Source of the DNA: an uncultured Lachnospiraceae bacterium | GTDB lineage: Bacteria; Bacillota; Clostridia; Lachnospirales; Lachnospiraceae | Assembly (NCBI GenBank): GCA_900539715.1 | Contig: UQDA01000002.1 | Span: forward strand, 128,639 to 192,638 | DNA length: 64,000 nt | Direction of reading: 5' to 3' | Shown here: positions 43,715 through 52,824 of the stretch, one piece after another | Position numbering within the stretch: position 1 is the first letter of the stretch | How the letters are laid out: every line of letters starts with the position of its first letter | Translations under genes and position numbers: made by a program | The notes under the pieces: generated by a model | The model's input: only the letters and a program-made list of their open reading frames with translations | What the model was told of the DNA's origin: nothing | The model's database searches: none

Positions 43715-45385
43715 TCAGAAAAGTCCTGTAATGTTTCCGTCTTCGTCCACATCGATACCAAATGCTGCAGGAACCTTCGGAAGCCCGGGCATTGTCATGA
43801 CTGCGCCGGTCAGTGCCACCACAAAGCCCGCTCCTGCCGATACATAAATGTCGCGTACCGTTATCGTAAAGCCTTCGGGGCGTCCCAGAAGCTTTGCATT
43901 ATCAGAAAGGGAATACTGCGTCTTTGCCATGCAGACAGGCAGTTCTCCAAATCCCATCTCCTCCAGCTTTTTAATCTGCCGGGAAGCCTCTGCCGTATAG
44001 GAAACTCCGGCCGCTCCATAAATCTCTTTTGCGATGATGCCTATCTTTTCTTTAATGGAAAGCTTCTCATCATACAGCACCTTAAAATCGCTCTTTTTTT
44101 CTTCAAGGGTCTTTAACACCTTATCAGCCAGCTCGATGCCGCCCTTTCCGCCCTCTGCCCAAACATTGGACAGGGCAAATTCACATCCTCTCTCTTCACA
44201 GAAGCTGCGGACAAACTCCGTCTCTGCCTGCGTGTCTGTCAGGAACGAATTTAATGTAACGATGACCGGAACACCGAATTTCTGAAGATTCTCGATATGC
44301 TTCTCCAGATTCACGATGCCTTTTTTGAGTGCTTCCATATTTTCTGCGGAAAGCTCTTCCTTTGCAATGCCACCGTTATATTTGAGTGCACGGATCGTCG
44401 CAACCAGTACCACCGCGTCAGGCTTTAAGCCGGCCATGCGGCACTTGATATCAAAAAATTTCTCTGCTCCGAGATCAGCTCCAAAGCCAGCCTCCGTAAT
44501 GACATAATCTGCCATTTTCAGTGCTGTCTTGGTAGCACGCACAGAGTTGCAGCCATGTGCAATATTGGCAAAAGGTCCTCCATGTACGATCGCAGGAGTA
44601 TGTTCCAGCGTCTGTATCAGGTTCGGCTTCAGTGCATCCTTTAAAAGCGCTGCCATCGCGCCCACTGCCTGCAAATCTTTTGCTGTAACAGGCTGACCCT
44701 GATAGTTATAGGCAACAACTATCTTTCCCAGGCGCTCCTTCAAATCTTTCATATCGTCCGCAAGACAGAGTATCGCCATAATCTCCGATGCAACCGTAAT
44801 GACAAAATGATCCTCTCTCACCGTCCCGTCAGCTTTCTGGCCAAGTCCGACAACAATGTTTCTAAGCACTCTGTCGTTCATATCCTCACAACGTTTCCAT
44901 AAAATCTGTCTCGGATCAATCCCTAAAGAGTTGCCCTGCTGGATATGATTATCCAAAAGAGCTGCAAGAAGATTGTTTGCGGAGGTAATCGCATGGAAAT
45001 CACCTGTAAAATGCAGATTTAAATCTTCCATCGGTACGACCTGGGCATAGCCGCCGCCCGCTGCTCCGCCCTTGATGCCAAAGCAGGGGCCAAGAGACGG
45101 CTCTCTTAATGCAATGACAGCCTTTTTCCCCATCTGTCCGAAAGCTTCTCCAAGACCTACACTCGTGGTCGTCTTTCCCTCGCCTGCGGGCGTCGGATTG
45201 ATAGCTGTTACCAAAATCAGCTTCCCGTCCGGACGATCCTGAATGGAGTTTAAATATTCATCGGACAGCTTTGCCTTATAACGTCCGTACTGTTCCAGCT
45301 GCTCCTCCGGAATGTCAAGCTTTTTTGCCACCTCAGTGATAGGCCATAACTGTGCCTCCTGTGCGATCTGAATATCTGTTTTCAT
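43715..45385 (-). CDS. fhs: Formate-tetrahydrofolate ligase
   Basis: A 556-residue enzyme that makes 10-formyl-THF from formate, THF and ATP. Motifs are TAINPTPAGEGKTTTSVGLG (P-loop), REPSLGPCFGIKGGAAGGGYAQV and GGPFANIAHGCNSV. It supplies purines and serine/glycine metabolism and, in acetogens, the Wood-Ljungdahl pathway; no acetogenesis-specific genes are in the window. It starts 15 nt after ftsK. SD AAAGGAG precedes ATG. Confidence 0.98.
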   Translation of the reverse strand: MKTDIQIAQEAQLWPITEVAKKLDIPEEQLEQYGRYKAKLSDEYLNSIQDRPDGKLILVTAINPTPAGEGKTTTSVGLGEAFGQMGKKAVIALREPSLGPCFGIKGGAAGGGYAQVVPMEDLNLHFTGDFHAITSANNLLAALLDNHIQQGNSLGIDPRQILWKRCEDMNDRVLRNIVVGLGQKADGTVREDHFVITVASEIMAILCLADDMKDLKERLGKIVVAYNYQGQPVTAKDLQAVGAMAALLKDALKPNLIQTLEHTPAIVHGGPFANIAHGCNSVRATKTALKMADYVITEAGFGADLGAEKFFDIKCRMAGLKPDAVVLVATIRALKYNGGIAKEELSAENMEALKKGIVNLEKHIENLQKFGVPVIVTLNSFLTDTQAETEFVRSFCEERGCEFALSNVWAEGGKGGIELADKVLKTLEEKKSDFKVLYDEKLSIKEKIGIIAKEIYGAAGVSYTAEASRQIKKLEEMGFGELPVCMAKTQYSLSDNAKLLGRPEGFTITVRDIYVSAGAGFVVALTGAVMTMPGLPKVPAAFGIDVDEDGNITGLF

Positions 45386-45400
45386 CTGTATTCTCCTTTT

Positions 45401-48370
45401 CTAAATGATTTCCTCTAAAAGCTGCTCGAATTCTTCGCTTCCCATGAGCACCTTACGGGGCTTTGTCCCCTCTTCTTCTCCAACAACTCCCATGTCCGCC
45501 AGCTGATCCATAATGCGTGCGGCACGGTTAAAACCTATCTTAAACATACGCTGAAGCATACCGATGGAAGCCTTGTCCTTATCGATGATAAGGCGCCCTG
45601 CATCCGCAAAATAAGCGTCATATTCTGAACCGCCCGACGCACCCGCCGTGCTGGATGAGCCCATATCCTTCAGCTTTTCTTCTACGTCCTGATTATAGAC
45701 GTTTCCGATATTCTGGTTTTTAAGGTAATCCACTACCGCAGAAACCTCCCCATCCGAAACGAAAGCGCCCTGCACCCGCACCGGCTTGGAGTAACCCTGA
45801 GGGTAAAAGAGCATATCGCCCTTGCCAAGCAGTTTTTCCGCGCCGTTCATGTCCAATATCGTACGGGAATCAACACCACTTGATACTGCGAATGCCACAC
45901 GGCTCGGCATATTCGCCTTGATAAGTCCTGTGATGACGTCCACAGACGGGCGCTGGGTTGCAATTATCAGATGGATGCCCGCAGCCCGCGCCAGCTGTGC
46001 GAGGCGGCAGATGGATTCCTCCACTTCGCCCGGTGCAACCATCATCAAATCCGCAAGCTCGTCTACTATGATAACTATCTGCGGCATCTTTTCCGGAAGC
46101 CCGGTTTCCCCCTTTTGCTTGAGCTCTTCCATTTTCTGGTTGAACCCCTTTAAGTCGCGCACGTTGTAATCGGCAAATTTCTTGTAGCGGTCAGTCATCT
46201 CCGCCACACCCCACTGCAGGGCAGCAGACGCCTTTTTAGGGTCTGTGACCACAGGGATGAGCAGATGTGGTATTCCGTTATAAACGCTTAATTCCACAAC
46301 CTTCGGATCAACGAGTATCAGCTTGACTTCGGAAGGCTCTGCTTTGTATAAGATGCTCATGATCAGCGTATTGATGCATACGGATTTTCCCGAACCTGTC
46401 GATCCGGCGATGAGCATATGAGGCATTTTGGCAATATCGGACACAACGGTCTTACCTCCGATATCCTTTCCGACCGCAAATGCAAGCTTAGAAGAAAATT
46501 CCTGAAATTCCTTCGTTTCCAGCAGCTCCCGCAGCCCGACTGCCGTATTTTCCTTATTAGGGACCTCGATACCAATGGCAGCCTTTCCGGGGATAGGCGC
46601 TTCGATACGGATATCCGTTGCCGCCAGATTCAGTTTAATATCGTCCGTCAGGCTCAATATCCTGCTCACCTTTATCCCCTGCTCCGGCTGAAGCTCATAG
46701 CGGGTCACTGCAGGTCCCTGACTGATATCGGTAATAGTCACCCTGACGCCGAATGTCTGTAGCGTCTCCTGCAGGCGCATTGCCGTTTCCTTTAATTCAT
46801 GAACACCGTCGCTGTTGTTTTTGCGTTCCGCCTTCCTAAGCAGCGATAACGGCGGCTTTTGATAGGGCGGCTTTGCCGCTGCCGCCTTCGCTTCTTTTTC
46901 AGCATAAAATGCCGCGTCCGCAACCCGGAACGTCTTTGCCCCGTTCGTCTGTCCTGCCGGAGCATCGGAAAAGACCTTCGTCTCTGAAACGCTTTGACGA
47001 AAAGCTGCCGTCGGACGGGGCTTTTCCTGCTTCACAGCCTCTGTGGCCTCTCTTTTGAGCATATCGTCTGAGGCGGCTGGCTTTTGCTCTGCTTTCGGTG
47101 AAAAACAGATTTCCTTCATATCCCGATAAACGTCCGCTTCCGGAACGACAATGCTCTCCACTTGCTCCGGCGCCCTGTCCGGAACGGGCTCCAATGCCGG
47201 AGCCGGCATCTCTCTCCACAGTTTGCTCTCTATGCAGCCGTCTTCTTCCACGGATGTCTTGCCGGTTCCCTCCTCTGCAAAAGGAACCTCCCGGTTGGCT
47301 GCGCTGTCCGAAACGACAGTCTCTTCAAAATCCTGCTGCATCGTATGGATATTGATACGGTCAAAATCCATACCTGTCGCTTCCATCGGCACTGCGGTTC
47401 GTTTTTCGACTGTTTCGCTTACCGTTTCCGTAAGTGTTATCTCATGCATATCCTCAGGCGTTTTTTTGGGAAGGTTTCTTTTTAAGTCAGTGCTCTCCAT
47501 CACACCGGGTGCTTTTAAAGATGCCTGCAATATGTACTGTGCATCCTGACGCGCCTGTTCTTCTTCCTTAAGACGCAGCCGCTCCGCCCTCTTTGCTTCC
47601 GCCTCCAGACGCCGTGCTTCTGCCTGCTCCAGACGCCTGCGGCTCCGCTCTTCCGCCTCTTCCTGCCGCCTTGCGTAACGTTCCTGATTCTCCTCCCGAC
47701 GCCTTTCGCTGCGCTCCCGATATAATATCGCATCCGTTTTAGCCGTCTCATAAACATAACGTCCGGAATTTTTTACGCTGTTGACAAAGGAACGCTCCGT
47801 AATAATGACCGTACAGATAATTGCCAGGACAAGGACTAAAAGCACCGTTCCTATCAGGCCCAGGAAATGCTGTAAAAGCCATGCGACAGAGCCGGATATC
47901 ACACCGCCTCCCGCCCTGTGGTCTGCACTGTCCGTATAAATGTCTTTCAGGGAATACTCCGCCATCGAAACGCTTCCCTGTGAAATAAGGGCACATACTA
48001 CTCCGATAAGCAGAAACAGAACGATACCGGCCGTCAGCTTCATGTAAGCTACTCGGTTGCCCTGATTGGAAATTCCAAAGGCAATCGCCACAAATGCCAA
48101 AATCGGCAGTGCATATGCGGTCAGTCCAAAAATGCCGAACATCACGCGGCTTATTTTGTCCCCTACGACGCCAATGACGCCGAAATTACATAAAAACAGC
48201 AGTATCGTCAAAGCAAATACCCCTATCAGTATGACCTCATTGACGATCGCATTCTGCCCCTGTATCTGTGCAGCGTTCCTTTTGGAAGAGGAACTGCCCT
48301 TTTTCTTCTGTGAACTGCTTCTGCCGGAGGCAGAAGACTTTTTTCTGCCCCTTTGTGCAGATGCTGCCAT
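45401..48370 (-). CDS. ftsK: DNA translocase FtsK/SpoIIIE
   Basis: A 989-residue protein: basic N-terminus, four or five membrane helices (about 45-195), an Arg/Glu-rich coiled-coil stretch (about 220-280), a long low-complexity linker, then the motor with IAGSTGSGKSVCINTLI (Walker A), IVIIVDELADLMM (Walker B) and the C-terminal winged-helix gamma domain (DKASIGMLQRMFKIGFNRAARIMD) that reads KOPS/SRS sites. It pumps DNA at division or sporulation septa; FtsK or SpoIIIE cannot be told apart by sequence alone. The start at 48370 has SD GGAGGAAAG. A promoter and stem-loop precede it. Confidence 0.96.
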   Translation of the reverse strand: MAASAQRGRKKSSASGRSSSQKKKGSSSSKRNAAQIQGQNAIVNEVILIGVFALTILLFLCNFGVIGVVGDKISRVMFGIFGLTAYALPILAFVAIAFGISNQGNRVAYMKLTAGIVLFLLIGVVCALISQGSVSMAEYSLKDIYTDSADHRAGGGVISGSVAWLLQHFLGLIGTVLLVLVLAIICTVIITERSFVNSVKNSGRYVYETAKTDAILYRERSERRREENQERYARRQEEAEERSRRRLEQAEARRLEAEAKRAERLRLKEEEQARQDAQYILQASLKAPGVMESTDLKRNLPKKTPEDMHEITLTETVSETVEKRTAVPMEATGMDFDRINIHTMQQDFEETVVSDSAANREVPFAEEGTGKTSVEEDGCIESKLWREMPAPALEPVPDRAPEQVESIVVPEADVYRDMKEICFSPKAEQKPAASDDMLKREATEAVKQEKPRPTAAFRQSVSETKVFSDAPAGQTNGAKTFRVADAAFYAEKEAKAAAAKPPYQKPPLSLLRKAERKNNSDGVHELKETAMRLQETLQTFGVRVTITDISQGPAVTRYELQPEQGIKVSRILSLTDDIKLNLAATDIRIEAPIPGKAAIGIEVPNKENTAVGLRELLETKEFQEFSSKLAFAVGKDIGGKTVVSDIAKMPHMLIAGSTGSGKSVCINTLIMSILYKAEPSEVKLILVDPKVVELSVYNGIPHLLIPVVTDPKKASAALQWGVAEMTDRYKKFADYNVRDLKGFNQKMEELKQKGETGLPEKMPQIVIIVDELADLMMVAPGEVEESICRLAQLARAAGIHLIIATQRPSVDVITGLIKANMPSRVAFAVSSGVDSRTILDMNGAEKLLGKGDMLFYPQGYSKPVRVQGAFVSDGEVSAVVDYLKNQNIGNVYNQDVEEKLKDMGSSSTAGASGGSEYDAYFADAGRLIIDKDKASIGMLQRMFKIGFNRAARIMDQLADMGVVGEEEGTKPRKVLMGSEEFEQLLEEII

Positions 48371-48390
48371 AATACTTTCCTCCATTTTTG

Positions 48391-48444
48391 ACAGTATGCC
48401 CTCAGTCTGCGGCGCAAAAGTCCGATATCCTGAGGGTATACTGT
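48391..48444 (-). repeat. 15-bp stem-loop in the ftsK 5' leader
   Basis: On the minus strand ACAGTATACCCTCAG (48430-48444) pairs with CTGAGGGCATACTGT (48391-48405), 15 positions with one A-C mismatch, around a 24-nt loop. It begins about 3 nt after the -10 box of the ftsK promoter, so the transcript would start with this hairpin, and it ends 20 nt before the start codon. No U-tract follows, so it is not a terminator. Confidence 0.75.
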
Positions 48445-48447
48445 TTT

Positions 48448-48476
48448 AGTATATCACTTTATCCTCTTCTTGTCAC
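48448..48476 (-). promoter_or_regulatory. Sigma-A promoter of ftsK
   Basis: On the minus strand GTGACA, 17 nt, TATACT. The -35 lies inside the last codons of the TepA-like gene, whose stop overlaps the spacer edge. Confidence 0.6.
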
Positions 48477-49182
48477 TATCGCTGTTTTTCTTTTTCTGAA
48501 CAGAGGCTTTTTGTCCGATGAGCTGATGCAGTTTTTTCATCGCGTCACTGATGCCTCCCACTTCCGAAATGATACCCTCCCGCACTGCCTCCCTGCCGAC
48601 CAGTATCGTACCCAGATCTTTTGTGAGCATTCCCTGATTCATCATAAGCGCCTCCATACGGGACTGCGTTATATTGCAGTGTCCGCACACAAATCCGGTT
48701 ATTCTGTCCTGAATCTGCTTGAAATAATCAAATGTCTGAGGTGCGCCGATTACCGTCCCGTTCATTCTTACCGGATGGATGACCATCGTACCCGTAGGAA
48801 CAATGAACGAGTAGTCGGTGCTCACTGCTATCGGAACCCCAATGGAATGGCTGCCACCCAGCACGAGGGATACAGTCGGTTTGCTCAGGGACGCTATCAT
48901 TTCCGCAATGGCAAGCCCCGCTTCCACATCTCCTCCCATTGTATTCAAAAGTACCAGAAGGCCTCCGATACGACTGCTGTCTTCTATAGCGGCCAACTGC
49001 GGGAGCACATGCTCATATTTGGTCGTTTTAGAAGAATTACTCAGATTATCGTGTCCCTCCACTTCCCCGATGACAGTCAAAAGGTGTATCGCACCGCTCT
49101 CCTGTTCATTTTCCAGCGTCAGCTGACCCGTCTGCTCTATCCTGTCATCCTCATGTTCTTCCCTGTCTTCTTTTCTTCCCAT
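48454..49182 (-). CDS. ClpP-like serine protease, TepA (translocation-enhancing protein) type
   Basis: A 242-residue ClpP-fold protein with a charged N-terminus (1-28). Motifs are LLVLLNTMGGDVEAGLAIAE, then VLGGSHSIGVPIAVSTDYS with probable nucleophile S113, and GTMVIHPVRMNG with H136. The sequence pattern fits TepA, described in Bacillus as helping degrade signal peptides, better than ClpP itself. The ATG at 49182 follows SD GCAGGAGTGA, which is also the 3' arm of a terminator-like hairpin. ftsK follows with its own promoter. Confidence 0.88.
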   Translation of the reverse strand: MGRKEDREEHEDDRIEQTGQLTLENEQESGAIHLLTVIGEVEGHDNLSNSSKTTKYEHVLPQLAAIEDSSRIGGLLVLLNTMGGDVEAGLAIAEMIASLSKPTVSLVLGGSHSIGVPIAVSTDYSFIVPTGTMVIHPVRMNGTVIGAPQTFDYFKQIQDRITGFVCGHCNITQSRMEALMMNQGMLTKDLGTILVGREAVREGIISEVGGISDAMKKLHQLIGQKASVQKKKNSDSDKKRIK

Positions 49183-49183
49183 A

Positions 49184-49235
49184 AAAAAATCACTCCTGCC
49201 TTCCGTATTTTTTAGGAAGTATGTGCAGGAGTGAT
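49184..49235 (-). terminator. Terminator hairpin overlapping the TepA ribosome-binding site
   Basis: On the minus strand ATCACTCCTGC and GCAGGAGTGAT form a perfect 11-bp stem (49189-49199 with 49225-49235), with an inner CTTCC/GGAAG stem, followed by TTTTTTT and then the TepA ATG. The upstream stop codon ends 6 nt before the hairpin. The 3' arm contains the AGGAG ribosome site. Confidence 0.85.
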
Positions 49236-49240
49236 GCTCG

Positions 49241-50653
49241 TTATACGTCAAAATCATCGTTATCTGCCACCGGAATCTCATAATACATCTGCTCCGGCGC
49301 AGGTTCAAATCCGTAATTCATCTCTTTTCTCACATGTCGTTTCGGCACCGGAAGCGGATTATCCAGATATTCACCCGGTGCAGGCGATACCGTACTCTTT
49401 TCCAAAGCTGTTTTTCTGCATTTCATGATAACTCCTATCGCTGCCGGCTCCCTGCATACAAAAATGCCCGTTACCGCAGCCCCTGCTGTTGCCGAAAGCG
49501 CCAGAAAACGCAGTGCCTGTCCCTGTAAACCTACCGACGCTGCCTGTTCTGTAATAAACAGGAACAAAAACGGGAGTATCCATCGCACTGTCTCTCTTGT
49601 CTTTTGAGCACGCTCAAAAAACAACGGCAAAAAGGCGGTGAGATACGCCAATAATGCGAGTATATATTCCGAAAGCAGCGGGCTGTGCAGCATTACGGGA
49701 AAGCTGCGTATTTTTTCCATAAAGAACCATGACCTCAGCAGCTCCAAAATATCCCTCTGAATGCCATACATTTTTCCAAATCCGATACACCACACCGCTG
49801 CCCCGACCAAAATCCCCGACATCGCAGTACACAAAAACATCACCAGACCTTTATATGTAGCCGCGCGAAAGGGGGGTGTTGCCTGACGGCAATGAATTCC
49901 GGTACGCATACGAGCCTTGCACACGGTTTCATCCGGTACGGCATCTCCGAACGGAAGCAGCAAAAAAGCGCACAGCCGTATGTCCGCAAGACAGACAATG
50001 CCGCACAAAAAGCCAAAGAATACGAGTCCCGGGATATCCCTTCCGCATGGCTTTCGCATATAGTTCTTTAAGAAACGACGGACACACACGATACAGACAA
50101 GCTCTGCTCCTGCCAACAGAAACAGAATATTCTGCAGATCTGCCACATATATCCCTGTAGAGAGCGGAGAAAGCAGGATAACAGCTGTCATCATAAAAAC
50201 TGCGCTCCAAAACCCCGACAGAAAAAACACTGCTCCAAAAGCCAGTACGCTTCCGAACACCTGGCAGAACAGATTTCCCCAAAACAGCGTTTCAGAATGC
50301 GGCCCCATATGCAGGCCTCCCGCCGGGATATGGATGATACGCCCCGCCAGTAAAACAGCCGTAAGACAAAACGCTGCCGTACAGACCGCCGCCGGCCTGA
50401 CGCCTCCCCTGCGCCGTCCGTGCATCCTGTCCTTTTTCTTCCCCGAGTGCCGCCCTGTTTTTCTCCGCGCCCCAAAAAGCTTTGCCGGTAAAATGATGAG
50501 CAACACAAATCCCGCCAGCAGTCCTCCATTCAAAAAAACGTATTGTCCCTCCGAAAGTCCCAACAGCGCCGACACCGCCGCCGTTGTCTGGAAAAAGCCA
50601 AAGCACAGAGCTGCCGCATAGACCGCCCAGAGCGCCTTTACCATCTTTTTCAT
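49241..50653 (-). CDS. Polytopic membrane protein with conserved-looking acidic tail, unknown function
   Basis: The 470-residue protein has about ten hydrophobic segments, a basic loop (about 70-90, rich in Arg, Lys and Gly) after the second and a long soluble C-terminus. The tail carries NPLPVPKRHVRKEMNYGFEP and ends in DNDDFDV. I recall similar Pro-Lys-His-Val tails on Lachnospiraceae membrane proteins, but no function is known. The start at 50653 is chosen from a G-rich SD (GAGGGGGG). It lies 56 nt after the O-acetylhomoserine sulfhydrylase gene and ends in a terminator that overlaps the TepA start. Confidence 0.65.
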   Translation of the reverse strand: MKKMVKALWAVYAAALCFGFFQTTAAVSALLGLSEGQYVFLNGGLLAGFVLLIILPAKLFGARRKTGRHSGKKKDRMHGRRRGGVRPAAVCTAAFCLTAVLLAGRIIHIPAGGLHMGPHSETLFWGNLFCQVFGSVLAFGAVFFLSGFWSAVFMMTAVILLSPLSTGIYVADLQNILFLLAGAELVCIVCVRRFLKNYMRKPCGRDIPGLVFFGFLCGIVCLADIRLCAFLLLPFGDAVPDETVCKARMRTGIHCRQATPPFRAATYKGLVMFLCTAMSGILVGAAVWCIGFGKMYGIQRDILELLRSWFFMEKIRSFPVMLHSPLLSEYILALLAYLTAFLPLFFERAQKTRETVRWILPFLFLFITEQAASVGLQGQALRFLALSATAGAAVTGIFVCREPAAIGVIMKCRKTALEKSTVSPAPGEYLDNPLPVPKRHVRKEMNYGFEPAPEQMYYEIPVADNDDFDV

Positions 50654-50709
50654 CCGGAACCCCCCTCTTTTGGAAAAAAGCATCCCGCTGTAAACGAAGG
50701 ATATATGTC

Positions 50710-51975
50710 CTACAGCGCCTGTTCCAAATCTGCGATGATGTCGTCAATATGTTCCAAACCAACAGACAAACGGATCATATCCGGTGCAACTCCGGCTTCT
50801 TTTAACTGCTCGTCATTCATCTGCCTGTGGGTATGGCTCGCCGGATGAAGCCCGCAGGTGCGGGCGTCTGCCACATGGGTAACGATAGCTGCCAGCTTCA
50901 ATCTGTCCATCATCTCTTCCGCCGCTTTCCTGCCGCCTTTTAACCCAAAGGAAATCACGCCGCACGTCCCCTTCGGCATATATTTCTGAGCCAGCTCATA
51001 ATATTTACTGCTCTTTAAGCCCGGATAATTCACCCATGCCACCTTCTCGTGCGCTTCCAGAAATTCTGCGGTTTTCTGTGCATTGAAGCAATGACGTTCC
51101 ATGCGCAACGGAAGTGTTTCCAGGCCTACATTTAATAAAAATGCGTTCTGCGGAGACTGCATCGGCCCGAGATCTCTCATCAGCTGGGCACTGGCCTTTG
51201 TAATATAAGCCGCCTTGCCAAACTTTTCTGTATATACGACTCCATGATAGGACTCATCAGGCGTACATAAACCGGGGAATTTGTCAGGATATGCCGCCCA
51301 GTCAAAATTGCCGGAATCCACGATGGCTCCGCCCAGACTCATGGCATGTCCATCCATGTACTTGGTCGTTGAATGAGTCACAATATCGGCTCCCCACTCA
51401 AACGGATTGCAGTTGATGGGGGTCGGAAACGTGTTGTCCACGATAAGGGGAACGTGATGCTCATGCGCCGCTTTTGCAAATTTTTCAATATCCAAAACAA
51501 CCAGTGCCGGATTCGCGATGGCCTCCGCAACAACACATTTTGTATTAGGCAAAAATGCCTTGCAGAGCGTTTCGTAATCCGCGTCAGGATCTACCACAGT
51601 GCAGGAAATCCCCATCTTCTTCATCGTAACGGTCAGCAGATTAAACGTACCGCCGTATACGGTGGAGGACAGCACCACATGATCGCCTGCCTCGCAGATA
51701 TTGAATATTGCAAAATGATTGGCAGCCTGCCCGGAAGAAGTCAGCATCGCTGCCGCACCGCCTTCAAGCTCACATATCTTTGCAGCCACACAGTCATTTG
51801 TCGGATTTGCCAGACGACTGTAAAAATATCCGGATTCCTCCAAATCAAAAAGCCGTCCCATCTGCTCTGATGTCTCATATTTAAAAGTCGTACTCTGATA
51901 AATGGGCAGCACCCTCGGCTCACCGTTTTTGGGCTTCCAGCCGGACTGGATGCATATCGTCTCTTTTGCGTACAT
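50710..51975 (-). CDS. metY: O-acetylhomoserine sulfhydrylase/aminocarboxypropyltransferase
   Basis: A 421-residue Cys/Met-metabolism PLP enzyme: RVLPIYQSTTFKYETSEQMG, TSSGQAANHFAIFNICEAGD, VDNTFPTPINCNPFEWGAD and the PLP lysine in THSTTKYMDGHAMSLGG. It makes homocysteine from O-acetylhomoserine and sulfide, or methionine with methanethiol. The relative cystathionine gamma-lyase is excluded mainly by the length and the N-terminal pattern. It lies 36 nt after yebC. Confidence 0.94.
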   Translation of the reverse strand: MYAKETICIQSGWKPKNGEPRVLPIYQSTTFKYETSEQMGRLFDLEESGYFYSRLANPTNDCVAAKICELEGGAAAMLTSSGQAANHFAIFNICEAGDHVVLSSTVYGGTFNLLTVTMKKMGISCTVVDPDADYETLCKAFLPNTKCVVAEAIANPALVVLDIEKFAKAAHEHHVPLIVDNTFPTPINCNPFEWGADIVTHSTTKYMDGHAMSLGGAIVDSGNFDWAAYPDKFPGLCTPDESYHGVVYTEKFGKAAYITKASAQLMRDLGPMQSPQNAFLLNVGLETLPLRMERHCFNAQKTAEFLEAHEKVAWVNYPGLKSSKYYELAQKYMPKGTCGVISFGLKGGRKAAEEMMDRLKLAAIVTHVADARTCGLHPASHTHRQMNDEQLKEAGVAPDMIRLSVGLEHIDDIIADLEQAL

Positions 51976-52011
51976 AACACATTCCCCGCTTTTGTCAATC
52001 TTTTATGTCTG

Positions 52012-52743
52012 TTATTCTTCTTCCCAGTTGTGGTACACCGCCTGCACGTCATCATCCTCGTCAAGCAGGTCAAGTGTGCGCTGAAGGCCCTTTAATACGG
52101 TCTCGTCTGTCACTTTTACATAGTTCTGAGGAATCATCGTCACCTCGGCAGATGCCATCGGAATACCCGCCGCCTCTAAAGCTGCGCGCACTTCTTCAAA
52201 GCTGTCAGGATCTGTCACGATCTCATAGCTGTCCTCTTCCTCAGAAAAGTCCTCTGCGCCCGCATCCAAAGCCGTCATCATCAGTTCATCCGCATCTGTC
52301 TCATACTCTTCTTTGTCGATGATTATCTGACCCTTTTTATCGAACATAAAAGATACGCAGCCGGGTGTTCCGATACTTCCGTTTCCTTTTGTGAAGGCAC
52401 TTCTTACGTTTGCCGCAGTACGATTCTTATTATCTGTCAGGGCGTCTACAATGATAGCGATACCGCCGGGGCCATAGCCTTCGTAGGTAACATATTCGTA
52501 ATTTACATTGCCCACATCTCCGGCAGCTTTCTTGATACCACGCTCTATCGTATCATTAGGCATATTGCTCGCTTTCGCTTTTGTAATAACCTGAGCCAGC
52601 TTAAAGTTATTGTTCGGATCAGGTCCGCCCTCTTTTACAGCTACCGCAATCTCTCTTCCGAGGATAGTAAAAATCTTACCCTTAGCAGCGTCATTCTTCT
52701 CTTTTTTATGCTTGATGTTCGCAAATTTTGAATGTCCAGACAT
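52012..52743 (-). CDS. yebC: YebC/PmpR-family protein (TACO1-like)
   Basis: A 243-residue protein starting MSGHSKFANIKHKKEKNDAAKGK, the invariant opening of the family, with NMPNDTIERGIKKA and the DALTDNKNRTAANVR core. Members act as transcription regulators or as ribosome-associated factors that ease polyproline stalling; which holds here is unknown. A strong promoter (52779-52807) and SD AAAGGAG precede it, so it starts a transcript with metY and the membrane-protein gene. Confidence 0.96.
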   Translation of the reverse strand: MSGHSKFANIKHKKEKNDAAKGKIFTILGREIAVAVKEGGPDPNNNFKLAQVITKAKASNMPNDTIERGIKKAAGDVGNVNYEYVTYEGYGPGGIAIIVDALTDNKNRTAANVRSAFTKGNGSIGTPGCVSFMFDKKGQIIIDKEEYETDADELMMTALDAGAEDFSEEEDSYEIVTDPDSFEEVRAALEAAGIPMASAEVTMIPQNYVKVTDETVLKGLQRTLDLLDEDDDVQAVYHNWEEE

Positions 52744-52778
52744 TTCCTTGTCTCCTTTTATCTTACAGTTTGTTTTTT

Positions 52779-52807
52779 ATCATATCATTTCAGCCGGAAA
52801 ACGTCAA
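52779..52807 (-). promoter_or_regulatory. Sigma-A promoter of yebC
   Basis: On the minus strand TTGACG, 17 nt, TATGAT, 36 nt before the ATG. Near-consensus boxes at ideal spacing. Confidence 0.75.
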
Positions 52808-52824
52808 GAAACAGCAGACTGCCG

